Below are positions 31,487 through 42,309 of a DNA stretch of 64,000 nt, in pieces (position 1 is the first letter of the stretch; every line of letters starts with the position of its first letter). Location of the stretch: positions 22,990,785 to 23,054,784 of the forward strand of contig NW_020954625.1 of NCBI RefSeq assembly GCF_900497805.2. The letters are read 5' to 3'. The stretch is from Vombatus ursinus. Taxonomy: Eukaryota; Chordata; Mammalia; Diprotodontia; Vombatidae. A model generated the notes under the pieces. That model was not told where the DNA came from. It worked only from the letters and a program-made list of their open reading frames with translations, and searched no databases. The position numbers and the translations under genes were made by a program.

Positions 31487-31690
31487 GCAGATCAGAATAA
31501 CCAATGACAAGAGGGGGCTCACTGGAAAAGACCCTGATGGAAAGACTGAAGGCAAGAAGAAAACAGGGCAGCAGAAGATGAGATGGACAAATAGAGTCAG
31601 GAACCTGGACAGACTTTGAGAGACCGAGGGGCATAGAGGGGCCTGGTAGGCTGTCCATGGGTCTGGAAGACTCAGACACAGCTGAATAAG
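31487..31690 (+). mobile_element. BovB/RTE LINE 3' end
   Basis: The block order matches the 3' end of RTE/BovB LINEs: ctggaaaagaccctgatgga, then gactgaaggcaagaaga, then ggcagcagaagatgagatgg, then ggcctggtaggctgtccatg, then gactcagacacagctgaa. BovB-like RTEs are known in marsupials. Only the last 200 bp is present, with no coding capacity. Confidence 0.85.
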
Positions 31691-32149
31691 GTCTGCTGGC
31701 TGCCTGCCTCCCCAGATGTGTAACAGAAAAGCACTTCTAATGCCACTTGAAGTGGGGTTCAGTCCTTCAACTTAAGGACCCCCCCTATAGTTAATTCCAT
31801 AGAAAAATCTACATAAAAAGTGTACGCATACCTAGCCTTAAATAACAAAGGACAACCCCAAGGTAAGCGGAGCCACAGAAAAGGCTGAAGATGGAACACT
31901 CATGGAAAGAAAAGCTCTTAAAGAAACCCCAACCGCCTGGGGAGCAGAAGTCACTCACCCCCACATCTCACCCCTACGGGCCGCCTGCGAGAAATTTCCA
32001 GCAGAATTCTGTTGGGTTGAGTCTGTATCCCGACAATTCCATCCAATTACAAAAATAAATTACTTTAATCCATCTGCATAAAAGTTGGGTAGCAGCTTTT
32101 CTAGGACTCTTATCTGAATTCCATGAAAAGTAAGAGAACAAAATAATAG
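31691..32149. other. Unassigned stretch
   Basis: No gene or repeat recognised. An ATT/AAT-rich run starts near 32140. Confidence 0.3.
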
Positions 32150-32425
32150 GAATAATAATAATGATAATAATGACCACCATTTACTTAGTACTTGAAGGCT
32201 CACAAAGCATTTTACAGAAGTTCTCTTATTTGGTCTTAATAATGGCCCTTGTGAGACAAATGCTATTATTATCCTTATTTGTAAAATGAGGAAACTGAGG
32301 CAGACAGAGGTTCTTTGGCTTGCCTGAAGTCATACAGCCCGGAGAAGGCAGAGATGAAACCTGAACTCACGTCTTCCCAGCTTCCAGGCTGTGGATCCAT
32401 CTACTACTATGAGCTGCCTCACAAT
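32150..32425 (-). mobile_element. MIR-family SINE, antisense, full length
   Basis: tttacttagtacttgaaggc, then aaatgaggaaactgaggcag, then aagtcatacagcccggag, then actatgagctgcc. Confidence 0.85.
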
Positions 32426-32439
32426 ACCGAGAGTTCTTT

Positions 32440-32720
32440 CTCATGAGGTTGCCCTTGGGTTTAATTAATAACAGAATGGATGCAAAGTCCTTTGTAAACT
32501 CTAAAGCATTGGAGAAGGTCAGTTGTTACTATCATTATTATGGTTAGTAAAGTAGCTCCTTCATGATGACCCTAGGGAGGTGGAGAACAGGTATTATCAC
32601 CTGGAGGCCCCAAAGCGATGTAATTTGCCTAAGGTCACACAGCTGTCTGAGTCAGGCCTTGGTCCCAGGCCTTGGTCTTTTAACTCTTAAGGACCAGGCC
32701 TCTTTCCAGGCCAGCCTCCC
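32440..32720. mobile_element. MIR pieces, sense then antisense
   Basis: Sense tail at about 32440-32545 (tcctttgtaaactctaaagc). Antisense piece 32560-32720 with gcctaaggtcacacagctgt. Confidence 0.65.
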
Positions 32721-32989
32721 TCTCTAAGGCTTTCTTTGACAGCTGCCAGTGTTCAATGAATCTCCTAGCCATAGCAATGACAGCTAAAACCCGCCCTTAG
32801 TAGGGTTCCAGGCACCAGAACTAAAGATGGCAGCAGCAGTGGGGGTGGCATAAGAAATCGAAGCATGCCAGCTCCCACAGACACATCTCACCTGATCCTT
32901 TTCTGTCTGTACACTACTATCAGCGAGAATTTGTACTAGAAGTGCTCACTAAGTGTTTGCTGGGGGTGAAGTCAACTCATGATGGCAGC

Positions 32990-33115
32990 CCCAGCATTCC
33001 TTGGCTGTGACTCATACACAGAAAGTCTGGAACTGACCAGACATTGAGTTCCTGGCGATCTCCCCTGACACTGAGCACAGAGTAGACACTTCAGCAAATG
33101 TTTGTGGGATGAAAA
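32990..33115 (+). mobile_element. L2 3' end
   Basis: tgagcacagagtagacactt, then cagcaaatgtttgtggg. Confidence 0.65.
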
Positions 33116-33271
33116 GGAACAGAGAAACAGATCTCTCTCTCTCAGTGGTTATCTTCACATGGAAAACCTTAGACTACTTATCTCACGCTTGGCCGTGCTC
33201 AAGGAGCAAGAATTGCTTGGGTTCCAAGCAGACCAAATGAAATGCCAACATGTTGGAAAGAAGTCTGGGAA

Positions 33272-33380
33272 GCTCTGGCCTCGGAGTCAGGAAGACCTGA
33301 GTTCAAATCCAGCCTCATATACTTGACACTGTGTGACCCTGGGCAAGTCACTTAACCCTGAATGCCTCAGCAAAAAAAAA
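33272..33380 (+). mobile_element. 5'-truncated marsupial SINE with 8-bp target duplication
   Basis: Flanked by tctgggaa at 33264-33271 and 33381-33388. Starts at gctctggcctcggagtcagg, includes gagttcaaatccagcctcat and gtgaccctgggcaagtcact, and ends in a run of As. Confidence 0.9.
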
Positions 33381-33534
33381 TCTGGGAAAGAGGCAAAGAC
33401 CAAGGCCTCTCTCACTAGAGTGAGGCAGAATGATGACTCCAACCAGGAGGTTGATCTCATCTTCCAAGACACCAAGGCTCTATAGACTTTGCAGAAAGGG
33501 AGCTCAACGAGGAATCTTGTTCGCTGTTTCAAGC

Positions 33535-33965
33535 CCTCACACTGTGGCCCTCTCCTACCTTTCCGGTCTCCTTCGACCTAACTCCCTCCCACAGAAGTTG
33601 TAATCCTGGGGCACTATTGCTCCTTGTTGCCCGAGACCTTCTATCCATATTTTCATTGGTGGTCTCCCATGCCTAGAATTCTCTCCCCTCCTCACCTCTT
33701 CTACTGATGCCCTTCTAGACTCAGCTCAAGCCTCACCTTCTGAGAGAAGACTTTCCCAGGCTCCCTCAATGCTCACGCCTTCTCCCGTATCATAAAATGA
33801 TCTCCATTTTTATACTGCCTAGATCTTCTTGAACATATCTGTTTGCATATTTGGATTAGAAACTCCATGGGAGCAGAGACTAGTTTTTGCCTTTCTTTGT
33901 ATGCCCAATGTTTACGAGTGCCTGGCACATCGTAGGCACTTACAAATGCCTGTTGATTGACTTAC
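33535..33965 (+). mobile_element. L2 ORF2 end and 3' UTR
   Basis: ggccctctcctacctttccg, then tctcccatgcctagaattct, then ctcagctcaagcctcacctt, then aaactccatgggagcagaga, then cctggcacatcgtaggcact. Confidence 0.88.
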
Positions 33966-34205
33966 TTGTTAACAAGCATCCTCACTTATTTCAAGAGGGG
34001 ACAACTGAGGTCAGAGACAAGAAGTGATTTTTCTCACATCACACGCGTACCAAAGCGCGGGTATGAATTCAGGTCGTACGATGCCAAGGTCAGTAAGACA
34101 CACTGCGCCTCTTCATTCATTCGACCAATGGGTTATTGCTTGAGTGCCTACCATGATATAGCCCTGAGTCGATAACAGCAAAGGGAATAATTATCTCCAA
34201 CGGAG
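33966..34205 (-). mobile_element. MIR then L2, both antisense
   Basis: MIR: agaggggacaactgaggtca, then gtatgaattcaggtcgtacg. L2 from about 34110: cattcattcgaccaatgggt, then gagtgcctaccatgatatag. Confidence 0.65.
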
Positions 34206-34949
34206 AAACAGATATTTTCTAAGTTCTCATTTACTTGTCCTTCGGGTCAAGTCATACACACAGGCTACCAAACGTACCCAGGCACCAAGAAGTCAATGGA
34301 CCTGACCTTCGAGATGGGCCAAGGGCACACAAAGTGCCACCGCACATCAGAAGAAAGAAAGCCTCCGTCAGTCTTGCTGCAATTAAACTGCCCTTTTTCC
34401 AAATGAGCTTCTCCTCTGCCTCTGCATGCTCTTTCAAAAAGGAAACCGCTGCCTTCAGCTCAAAGTTTGCCGGACCAGGAGTCGGCCTTCTGGACTCCTC
34501 TCTGGATCGCTCCATCAGAACGGCCAAGACAGACAGACAGACAGACAGGCTCTCTCCCCACCAGCCCCCTTTGTCCTGACGTCCAGCGTCTCCGCCAAGA
34601 CGCTCTGGAAGAGCTCCAAGTGCCGAGTCTCGCTCATGTTTGTCTTGGGGGGAAAAACAAACCCCTTCCACATCCCGTGGTCTCCAAGTTTCAAGTTTCA
34701 TAAGCCTGAACCAACCGCTCCTGGGAGTAAACAGAACTAGTCACTCGAGATTATGACCTACACCATGTGACCCAAAACGGGACTGGTTTAAATGAGAATC
34801 CCAAGAGGAGGATTTCTGGCCATTTGGAGACAGCAACATTCTGCACGAGAGCCAGGGTGGGAGGGAGCCCTGAGCAGGATGGAGCTGAGCCAGGCAGAGC
34901 TGAGCCAGAGGTTCTGGGTTTGAGTCCCAGCTCTGTTATTTAGAAACTT
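34206..34949. other. Repeat-free stretch, possible regulatory DNA
   Basis: About 740 bp with no interspersed repeat except a short gacagacagacagacaga run near 34532-34549. Open frames exist on both strands, including 149 codons on the minus strand. None resembles a known protein and none has paired splice sites. The candidate core is about 34370-34500 (agcttctcctctgcctctgc). Confidence 0.4.
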
Positions 34950-35595
34950 CACTGGCTTCCTAACACCTCCGTGAGAAAATACGAACCCTCCTCATCACTG
35001 GAAGCCTTTCGCAATCTGGCCGAGCAGTCTACCTCCAGGCTCTGCTCAGGAGATGTTGACGTTGCCCACCCCCCCCCCACAACTTTTGCACAGGCTGTGC
35101 CTAGCCAGAATGCCCTTCCCTGGGGCAGCTAGGTGACGCAATGGATACAGCACCGGCCCTGAAGTCAGGAGGACCTAAGTTCAAATCCGGCCTCAGACCA
35201 AACACTTGACACTAGCTGTGTGACCCTGGGCAAGTCACTTAACCCCAATTGCCTAAAAAAACCAAAAAACAAAAACAAAACAGAATGCCCTTCCCTCTCA
35301 TCTCCCCATCCTGGAATCCCTGGCTCCACTCAAGGCCCATGCATCCAGACAAGGCTTTTCTTGATCCTCTCCAGAACCATTAGCATTGTGACACATGCAT
35401 ATACACAGGCATGCACACACTTTATTTTGGGTTTTCTTATCTGTCTACCTGTAACTCCTCTCCAACAGAACGTAAATTCTTTGAGAAAAAGGCTGTTTTC
35501 TTTTTCATCTTTGTACATCCAGCACCTGGCACAGTGCCTGCCTGGTCCACAGTGGGCACTTCATAAATACTCATCTGACAGAATGGAATCTATGT
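34950..35595 (+). mobile_element. L2 3' part split by a SINE
   Basis: The left part carries ORF2-end text (cttcactggcttcctaacac, then cttttgcacaggctgtgcct). The right part resumes with tcctggaatccctggctcca and ends ctggcacagtgcctgcctgg, then cacttcataaatactcatct. The SINE at 35122-35280 lies between two copies of cagaatgcccttccct, which is L2 sequence duplicated on insertion. Confidence 0.9.
35122..35280 (+). mobile_element. Full-length marsupial SINE in L2, 16-bp target duplication
   Basis: Perfect direct repeats cagaatgcccttccct at 35106-35121 and 35281-35296. Head ggggcagctaggtgacgcaa, box-B-like agttcaaatccggcctcaga, then gtgaccctgggcaagtcact and ttaaccccaattgcct. The tail is aaaacaaaaac-rich. 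One of the best preserved SINEs here. Confidence 0.97.
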
Positions 35596-35599
35596 GCCC

Positions 35600-35700
35600 T
35601 GGGACAAGTCATCTGACAGTGAGCCTCAGTTTCCTCATTTGTAAAATAAGGAAGCAGGACTCGACAAATGGCTCCGGGTTCTAGTTCCATCAATTCTATG
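35600..35700 (+). mobile_element. MIR-family SINE 3' half
   Basis: gccctgggacaagtcatctg, then cctcagtttcctcatttgta, then gggttctagttccatcaatt. Confidence 0.75.
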
Positions 35701-36039
35701 AGAAAATTACAAACAACCCAACTGAAGGCCAAGTCAGTATAATGACCCAGTTTGGTCCTGGAAAAGAGGTCTGAAGATGCACCTCCACCTTCCGCTGCAT
35801 AGGTGGAGAGCAATGGGGATGTAACCTCACCGACGCTCTCGGGCACAGCTGGCTGGCTGATTTTGCTGACAAGCCTGCTTTTCTCCCCTCCTCCCTTTTC
35901 CATGTTTTTAAGAGATGACTCATTGAGAAGGGAGGGGAAAAAGGCAAACTGAGAAACAGACATGATGGAAAAGAAAATGCACCAGGCAAAAGAAAAGCCC
36001 TTTTGAAAAGCCTTGGGGCTCCAGGTAACCTTTCTTCCC
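35701..36039. other. Unassigned stretch
   Basis: No gene or repeat recognised. The minus-strand open frames here (157 and 136 codons) lack similarity and splice context. Confidence 0.3.
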
Positions 36040-36150
36040 AACACTTGGCTTTGCCACTGGTCGGCTGTGTGGCCTTCTCAATGGGCCTCAGTTTCCTCCT
36101 CTGCAAAGTAAAGGAGTCAGACAGGAGGATCTCTGCCCTAATATTCTGAG
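36040..36150 (+). mobile_element. MIR-family SINE
   Basis: gccactggtcggctgtgtgg, then ggcctcagtttcctcctctg, then gaggatctctgcccta. Confidence 0.75.
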
Positions 36151-36319
36151 CAAAAATGAAAATTCGCTTTTAATTAAACTCAGCTGCATACGGGAATCAT
36201 TCCAGCTCATGAACGGCACTTTCTAAGAAGTCCTCAGCTGTCAGGGGGACAAGCACCTCCAATCCTGGGGCAGAAGCTGGGCTGCCTCCCCACACCCCTT
36301 CAGCCATGGTGGGAGGAAA

Positions 36320-36440
36320 GTCTGGCAAACACCGAGAAAGCACCTACTGTGGGCCGGGAACTGGGCTAAGCACGGGGAGTACAAAGAAAGGCAAACTGAG
36401 TCAGCCAAGACTGAAAGACAAGTTGGGAAAGCAGAATCGT
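36320..36440 (-). mobile_element. L2 3' end, antisense
   Basis: gaaagcacctactgtgggcc, then gggctaagcacggggagtac. Confidence 0.65.
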
Positions 36441-36699
36441 GTCCGTGAGGCTCCCCATAAACTGGGCTGCCCCCACCGAGCTTGCTGGGCGGAGCCGTGG
36501 GGGCGCGCCAGGTTGCTCACAACAAAAGGTCACGTCAGTCTCAGCTGAACTTGGAAGCCTTGCCTCCCTGCCCAGGAGGGGATACTCTCCTTCCAGTCAA
36601 GTGAACTTGGTCTCCTGGGCTCCCACCAATGTCCATCCTCCTCACCCTCACCCTAGCCGCCCATGAGAAGAGAAGAAGGGCGCTGCATCCCCCAGGATC
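36441..36699. other. Unassigned stretch
   Basis: Nothing recognised. The segment near 36480-36520 contains ggcggagccgtgggggcgcg, a small CpG cluster without other promoter signs. Confidence 0.3.
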
Positions 36700-36865
36700 C
36701 CGGGCAGACAGCTGGAGAGGATCTCCGTGGCCACAAAGTTCAACCCCCTCATTTCACACACAAGGAAACTGAGGCCCAGAGAAGACACGTGGCTTGTCCA
36801 GGGCGGTGGCGCTAGTTAAGTATTTGAGGTGCATTTGAACACTGGCTACAAGTCCAGTGTTCAAG
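36700..36865 (-). mobile_element. MIR-family SINE, antisense
   Basis: ttcaaccccctcatttcaca, then aggaaactgaggcccagaga, then cgtggcttgtccagggc. Confidence 0.8.
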
Positions 36866-37024
36866 CCACTCAGCTGAGTTCAAATAAGAACGTAGAGAAA
36901 ACATTCTGCAACTCATATAAAGTGCTGCGTAAATGTTAACTTGATCCTGGGCAGGGGCACTTACTGGCAAGGAAGTTTGAACAAACTACTTGCTCTCCCT
37001 GAATTTTAGGGGACAGTAATTACC

Positions 37025-37175
37025 AGAAGAGGCACAGTGGCTGAGTGGGTAGAAGGCTGACTAGCCATGAGGTTCAAGAAGACTTACCACTCTGACTCAT
37101 GTGTAGTAACTGTGTGTGACCCTGGATAAGTCATTTAACCCCCCATTGCCCCAGAAAATTCCTCAAGAGGAAAAA
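37025..37175 (+). mobile_element. Diverged marsupial SINE
   Basis: gaggcacagtggctgagtgg, then gaggttcaagaagacttacc, then gtgaccctggataagtcatt, then taaccccccattgccc. Confidence 0.75.
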
Positions 37176-37179
37176 AGAA

Positions 37180-37400
37180 GGGAATAAGCACTTATAGAGC
37201 ACCTACTGTGTGTCAGACACTGTACAACCCTGTGAGGGAGGTGCTATTATCATCCCCTTTTTATAACTGAGGAAACTGAAGCAAAGAGGGGTTAAGTGAC
37301 TCACCCAGGGTCACACAGCTAGTAAGTGTTGGTCACATCCGAACTCAGGTCTTCCTGACTCCAGGCCCAGCCTCGACTCAACAGGCCATCAGCTGCCTCA
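37180..37400 (-). mobile_element. MIR-family SINE, antisense, full length
   Basis: agcacctactgtgtgtcaga, then actgaggaaactgaagcaaa, then cccagggtcacacagctagt, then ctcaggtcttcctgactcca. Confidence 0.9.
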
Positions 37401-37719
37401 AAGAGATGATATGACAGAGGAGGAATTGATCCCCAGGGACACGGGAATTTCCAAGCCAGAGTCCCACACTGATGGCATCACATGAGCGTTTGTGTCCTCA
37501 CACTCAGTCCCGAGGCCTTTGTTGGGAAAACTCTTTGTAACCTTTTGAATGTGACTGGGAGGTGAGTCATTCCCTTCTGGGATGAGGTCCCCGTGGGCCG
37601 GCTGGGCTCTCTGTTTGCTCTGAGAGAGCCATGGCTGTCTCTCTAGAGCCCCAGTTGGATGAGACTCGGCCAGCTTAGTAAGAAAGGCATTTGGAAGTGC
37701 CTCGTCCCCTAGGCTGTCC

Positions 37720-37865
37720 TCACCAATTTGAACCTCAGTTTCCTCGTCTGTAAAAATGGGATAATTATTGCACCCACCTCCCAGGGTTACTGTGAAGACC
37801 AAATGACATAAATAAAGTGCTCTGTGAACCCCAAAGTGCTATACAAATCCTAGCTATTAATAACG
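37720..37865 (+). mobile_element. MIR 3' half
   Basis: gaacctcagtttcctcgtct, then acctcccagggttactgtga, then aaagtgctatacaaatccta. Confidence 0.82.
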
Positions 37866-38074
37866 ACCAACATTACTGCAATGCTGAAGTTTTATATGTA
37901 CTTCACGTACATAGATTATTTTTGCAGCTGCCTGAAATCAAAACAAATACTGATGTTTTTAAATAAAATAAGATTGGCACATCCTCCCTCCACCGCTTTG
38001 CAGAGATGGGTCCTACGGCTATGGAATGCGGCCATCGACCTCAGAATGTTAACTAGCAACCAGAAGGGACGGTT

Positions 38075-38330
38075 TCATTCCTTGTACTTAGTGATGGGTC
38101 GTGAGTCAGAAAATCCTGAGGTCAAATTCTGCTTCAGTGTGACCCTGGGCCAGGCTCTTAACCTCTATTTGCCTCAGTTTCCTCATCTGTGAAAATGGAA
38201 AAATAATAGCACCTCCTTCCCAGGTTTGTCGAGAGGACCAAATGAGATAACGGTAAAAAGCTTAGCATAGTGCCTGGCACACAGCAGGTGTTCTATAAAC
38301 GTCAGTGCACATCTTTATCATCCCAGACAT
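38075..38330 (+). mobile_element. MIR-family SINE, full length
   Basis: tgggtcgtgagtcagaaaat, then cagtgtgaccctgggccagg, then gcctcagtttcctcatctgt, then catagtgcctggcacacagc. Confidence 0.88.
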
Positions 38331-38394
38331 CATCCTCAGAGGCTAAGTAAGTTGCATGTTTTTACGTAATTATTATAGTTTAACTATTCTAAAA

Positions 38395-38605
38395 CGTCAG
38401 CCACTGAAGGGTCACAAAGGACTTTTATCTACATTATTATGTCATCGGAGCCTCCATTAGCCCTGCCAGGTAAGTGCCACCAGGATTATGATGCCCATTT
38501 TCCAGACAGGACACTGGGTCCCAGAGGGCTAGAGTGATCTGCCCGGGGTCACACAGCTCTTAAGCATCAAAGATGGCATTTGAAGCCAGGCCCAACTCAG
38601 TGACT
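38395..38605 (-). mobile_element. MIR-family SINE, antisense
   Basis: cattttccagacaggacact, then ctgcccggggtcacacagct, then tttgaagccaggcccaac. Confidence 0.78.
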
Positions 38606-38939
38606 AGATGGATAAGCAAAGTCAGAATCTTCTGCACACAGCTCTTCCATGGCCCCCAGCTGAATTCCGAGTCACGAGTTTACTCAGAACCCCAAGGAGG
38701 TCCGAGTTTAGAAACATGGACTCTTTATTCCAGATTGTCTCAACTCCACACTCGACTCCCGTCACACTGGTTCCGCCAACGTATCCTGGCCCACCTTCAT
38801 CTTCTCACCTCCAGGCGAGTGACCAAATTAATCCAGCCACCCAGAAGGCCCAGGCCATCTTCTCCACCCAAACATGCCGATGCCCCTGCCTTGCAACACT
38901 CTATCCTGCCCCTCAAAGGCTAAGACAGATACTTGCTAC
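38606..38939. other. Unassigned stretch with an open frame
   Basis: Two overlapping plus-strand frames of 116 and 125 codons cover this C-rich stretch. No protein family, start context or splice pattern is recognised, so I do not call a gene. It may be an unclassified repeat. Confidence 0.3.
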
Positions 38940-39085
38940 AGAGGTTCATAGAGTCACTGATCCAGAAATAAAAAAGGGACCCTGAACCATCTCATCCAAC
39001 GTGAGAAGAGAACTAGGTTTCAGAGACATTCACCGACCTGCCTAGGTCATACAACTACCTCAGAGGAGAACTGGAACTCAGAACC
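38940..39085 (-). mobile_element. MIR-family SINE, antisense
   Basis: ttcatagagtcactgatcca, then ccatctcatccaacgtgaga, then ctgcctaggtcatacaacta. Confidence 0.7.
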
Positions 39086-39534
39086 CAGAGCTGGGGTGTC
39101 AGACCTCCCGCTGCCAGCCGGGCCTCCAGGGCTTTCCAGATCCCGCCATCCTGGCCCTGACGCGAACCACCTTCTCTTTGCTGCTGTTAATTAGCATCCT
39201 GCTTTGGCGCAATTTCCATCAGAGCCCTTTGGGACAGTTTACATCAGCCCTCCCTTCCTGGAGAAGCGCTCAGAATGCGGAACGTGACCCATCAGCCTCT
39301 GCCTGATTCAATCCCCTCAGACCCTGAGAAATGGTCTGGAGGAATCTTCCAGGCACCGAGTGTCCAAGACTACTTCTCATCAGCTCCTGTGGAAATTTAG
39401 GAGATCGCCCAACGGAAGCCCCACACATGGCCCTGGCCAGTGGGCATGCTTCTGAGGGGCCTGCGCTCTGCCAGCGAGGATCCGGTTTCCTGCTATCACT
39501 CTCCAAGGCTCCCAGAACCTTGGAGCCCAAAGAC

Positions 39535-40140
39535 ACCTCGGAGAAGGGAGGGAGGGAGGGAGGGGAGGAGGAAAGAATGGGGGGAGGGAGGGGAGGAGGA
39601 AAGAACGGGAGGGAGGGAGGAAAGAATGGAGGGAGGGGAGAAGGAAAGAATGGAGGGAGGGAGGGGAGAATGGAGGGAGGGAGGAAAGAATGGAGGGAGG
39701 GAGGGGAGGAGGAAAGAATGGAGGGAGGGAGGAAAGAATAGAGGGAGGGAGGGGAGAAGGAAAGAATGAAGGGAGGGAGGGGAGAAGGAAAGAATGGAAG
39801 GAGGGAGGGGAGAAGGAAAGAATGGAGGGAGGGAGGAAAGAATGGAGGGAGGGAGGGGAGAATGGAGGGAGGGGAGAAGGAAAGAATGGGGGAGGGAGGG
39901 GAGAAGGAAAGAATGGAGGGAGGGGAGGAGGAAAGAATGGGGGGAGAAGGAAAGAATGGAGGGGGCAGAAGGAAAGAATGGAGGGAGGGGGGAAGGAAAG
40001 GAGGAAGGGAGGAAGGGAGGGAGGGGAGAAGGAAAGAATGGAGGGAGGGGGAAGGAAAGAATGGAAGGAAGGAGAGGAGGAAGGAAAGGAGAGAGGGAGA
40101 AAAGGAAAGAAGGAAGGAAGAAAAAAAGGAAGGACGGAGG
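39535..40140 (+). repeat. G-rich polypurine minisatellite (about 600 bp)
   Basis: Diverged units of roughly 20-35 bp built from ggagggagggagggg, gagaaggaaagaatgg and variants. A single T per unit (in gaatgg) is nearly the only pyrimidine. The long open frames on both strands (up to 316 codons, poly Pro/Ser/Leu/Phe on the minus strand and Gly/Glu/Arg/Lys on the plus strand) follow from the repeat and are not genes. The plus strand has many runs of three or more Gs. Confidence 0.97.
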
Positions 40141-40864
40141 AGGAGCAGGGGAAAGGGGCAGGGACAGCACCCTGAGAACCTTGGGTCTAAAGCTCGGTCT
40201 AGAAAAGAAAAAAAAAGCACATGACTCCAGAGCTGCTCGGTGGTTTGTTTCTTTTAAACGAGAATTACGGGGTGCGCTGATTAGGGCAGTAAGAATTAGT
40301 AAGTCTCCCTCCTCACTGGAATTACACAGAGGCAGCCTGGTCTGCTCTGCCCCTGCCAAAGTGAGTCACTAGCAGAAGTTTCCCCTGAAAAGCAGGAAGG
40401 AACACGCCCTCAGGGCACCGCTCACTCGGCTTCCTGGGGAGTTTCAGGACCCCCGCAGGCGCTCACACCAGCGCAGATCCCAGCTTCTTTTCTCCATCTG
40501 CAGCAGGGGCCGGGACACTCCCCTGGCCTGGGTGACACGCTTTGAGAACGTCCATTTCACATCCACATAAATGCAGAAAAATTACTAAGAAAAGCTCCCC
40601 CACCATGCACATACAATATTTAAGGGGTTACTCAAATGACTCCAAGCACCTGGGACCTCCCTGATGGGGGCCCTCCCTCCCATGGTACAGGCTGAGAAGG
40701 CGTGCTGTGCCTCAGTGACTCTTAACCTTGTTCTCAGTGGCCTGAACGTGCCATCCTCAGACCCAGCGGCAGAACTGGCATCTCCAGGTGCTCTAAGACT
40801 AGCAAAGCACTACCGACTCTGAATGAAATGATGATCCACCCCAAAAGACAAGTCCTTCCTACCT
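40141..40864. other. Unassigned stretch
   Basis: About 700 bp with no recognised gene or repeat. Confidence 0.3.
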
Positions 40865-41215
40865 TGCAGGCTTACTGTGCAGCCTTTTCCAGCCTCCTTG
40901 ACTTTGCGCTGGCAGTCCCAGAGGCCTGATACACCCTTCCTCCTGACTTCTAGTTCCTGGAATCTCCAGCTTCCTGCACAGCTCAGTTCAAGGACCACCT
41001 CTCCTCCTACTGGGGACCTCAGGGTGCTCATTCAGTCCACGCCACCCCTCCCTCATATCCTGTGTCAGTTTCTTCTGTCTATACGCCTCCATGCTGTTTC
41101 CAATGATATAATGTAACCTCCTAGAGGGCAGGGGGCTGTTCCATTTTTACTTCTTGCTTCCCACCCCTGCCCAGTGCCTGAGGCATAGAAGGTGGTGGCT
41201 GACTGGTCTATTTGA
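40865..41215 (+). mobile_element. L2 ORF2 end and 3' UTR
   Basis: gttcctggaatctccagctt, then agctcagttcaaggaccacc, then aacctcctagagggcagggg, then cagtgcctgaggcatagaag. Confidence 0.82.
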
Positions 41216-41559
41216 ACAGCTGCGATCTGGCCTCCTCCCATCTCACTCAACCACAAACCTCTCCCTGAGTTGGGGGATTCTGCCGCCAGCTCAGGTAGGC
41301 ACAGGAGCTGGCCCACGGTCCGTGGCTGTCTTTGTAAACGGTCGGGCATCGGGTCACCAAGGGGGAAAATGAGGTCTAACATCTCAGCCAGCGGTCAGCA
41401 GCCTCACCAGCGTCTAAGCTCTGGAAGCCTCTCCGTCACTGCACCACTCAAAGTCCCCAGGCCCGAGGATCTGATTTGTTTTGTTCATTAGTAATTTAAC
41501 TTTGCCAAGCACCATTTCAAATCAAAATCCAGCACTGACTAATCACCTGCCCCTCATTC

Positions 41560-41860
41560 CTATAAAAACCGGGGAACAGAAAGACAAAAAGACCCTCCCT
41601 CAAATCCCAATTCCTGCCTTCCAGACACTTGCAATCTGTTGGGAAGAGGGAACAGCAAATATGTGGAGAAATAAACACAAGGGAGGGAGTGAGGGATGGG
41701 GCAGAGGAGACTCAGATAAAATGCTCTGGACAACTGAAGTGGGCGGAGATCATGTTCTGGGCCTAGGTCAAAAGCTGCTCCCAACCTCCTTCAACCAGGC
41801 TGTGGAAATCTCCTTGAGGTCCATCTGTAAGTAGTGCCGGTGGTGTAAATGGTGACTCAG
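41560..41860 (-). mobile_element. L2 3' region, antisense
   Basis: attcctgccttccagacact, then agagggaacagcaaatatgt, then gaaataaacacaagggaggg. The rest is diverged. Confidence 0.55.
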
Positions 41861-41889
41861 CACCCAGGCAGCCTGCCCGAGGCTCAGCA

Positions 41890-42045
41890 TGGCAAGATCA
41901 GAGAGCTAGAGTTGAAAGACACCTCTGGAGGACCAACGAACTCATTTTACAGACAAGGAAACCAAGGGTCCGAACGCTGTGACTAGGTCAAGGTCACCCA
42001 AGTGACAGAGCTAGGGTTGCCTCTCCAAATCCAGCACGGCTTCCA
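41890..42045 (-). mobile_element. MIR-family SINE, antisense
   Basis: gagagctagagttgaaagac, then tcattttacagacaaggaaa, then gtcaaggtcacccaagtgac. Confidence 0.78.
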
Positions 42046-42309
42046 TGGCAAAGGTTCATAGAGTGTGGTCCACGTAAATCAGATTCTGAATGTCTCTCAG
42101 AGGCCCCGGTGCATGCCATAAGCTCCCCAGGGGCCCATCAGACCCATAAAGAATTCTCAGCCTACAGCTGGGCTGTCCTCAGGGCTGCCAGGGAAGAGCC
42201 TTCCACGACTTCTCTGGACGGCTCGGGAAGGGAAGATGTCCAGGCACCCCAGTGCGAGGCAAGCTAAATCGTTCTTAGTCGGAGGTTCCCAGCAACATTG
42301 AAGCAGGTA

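Noticed and set aside
38573-38985. Overlapping 116- and 125-codon plus-strand frames
   Set aside because: Two frames of equal length in C-rich DNA, no family recognised and no splice sites. Possibly an unclassified repeat.
39270-40372. Open frames of 287-316 codons on the minus strand and 109-192 on the plus strand
   Set aside because: They are produced by the G-rich minisatellite. Residue composition is pure repeat and frames exist on both strands.
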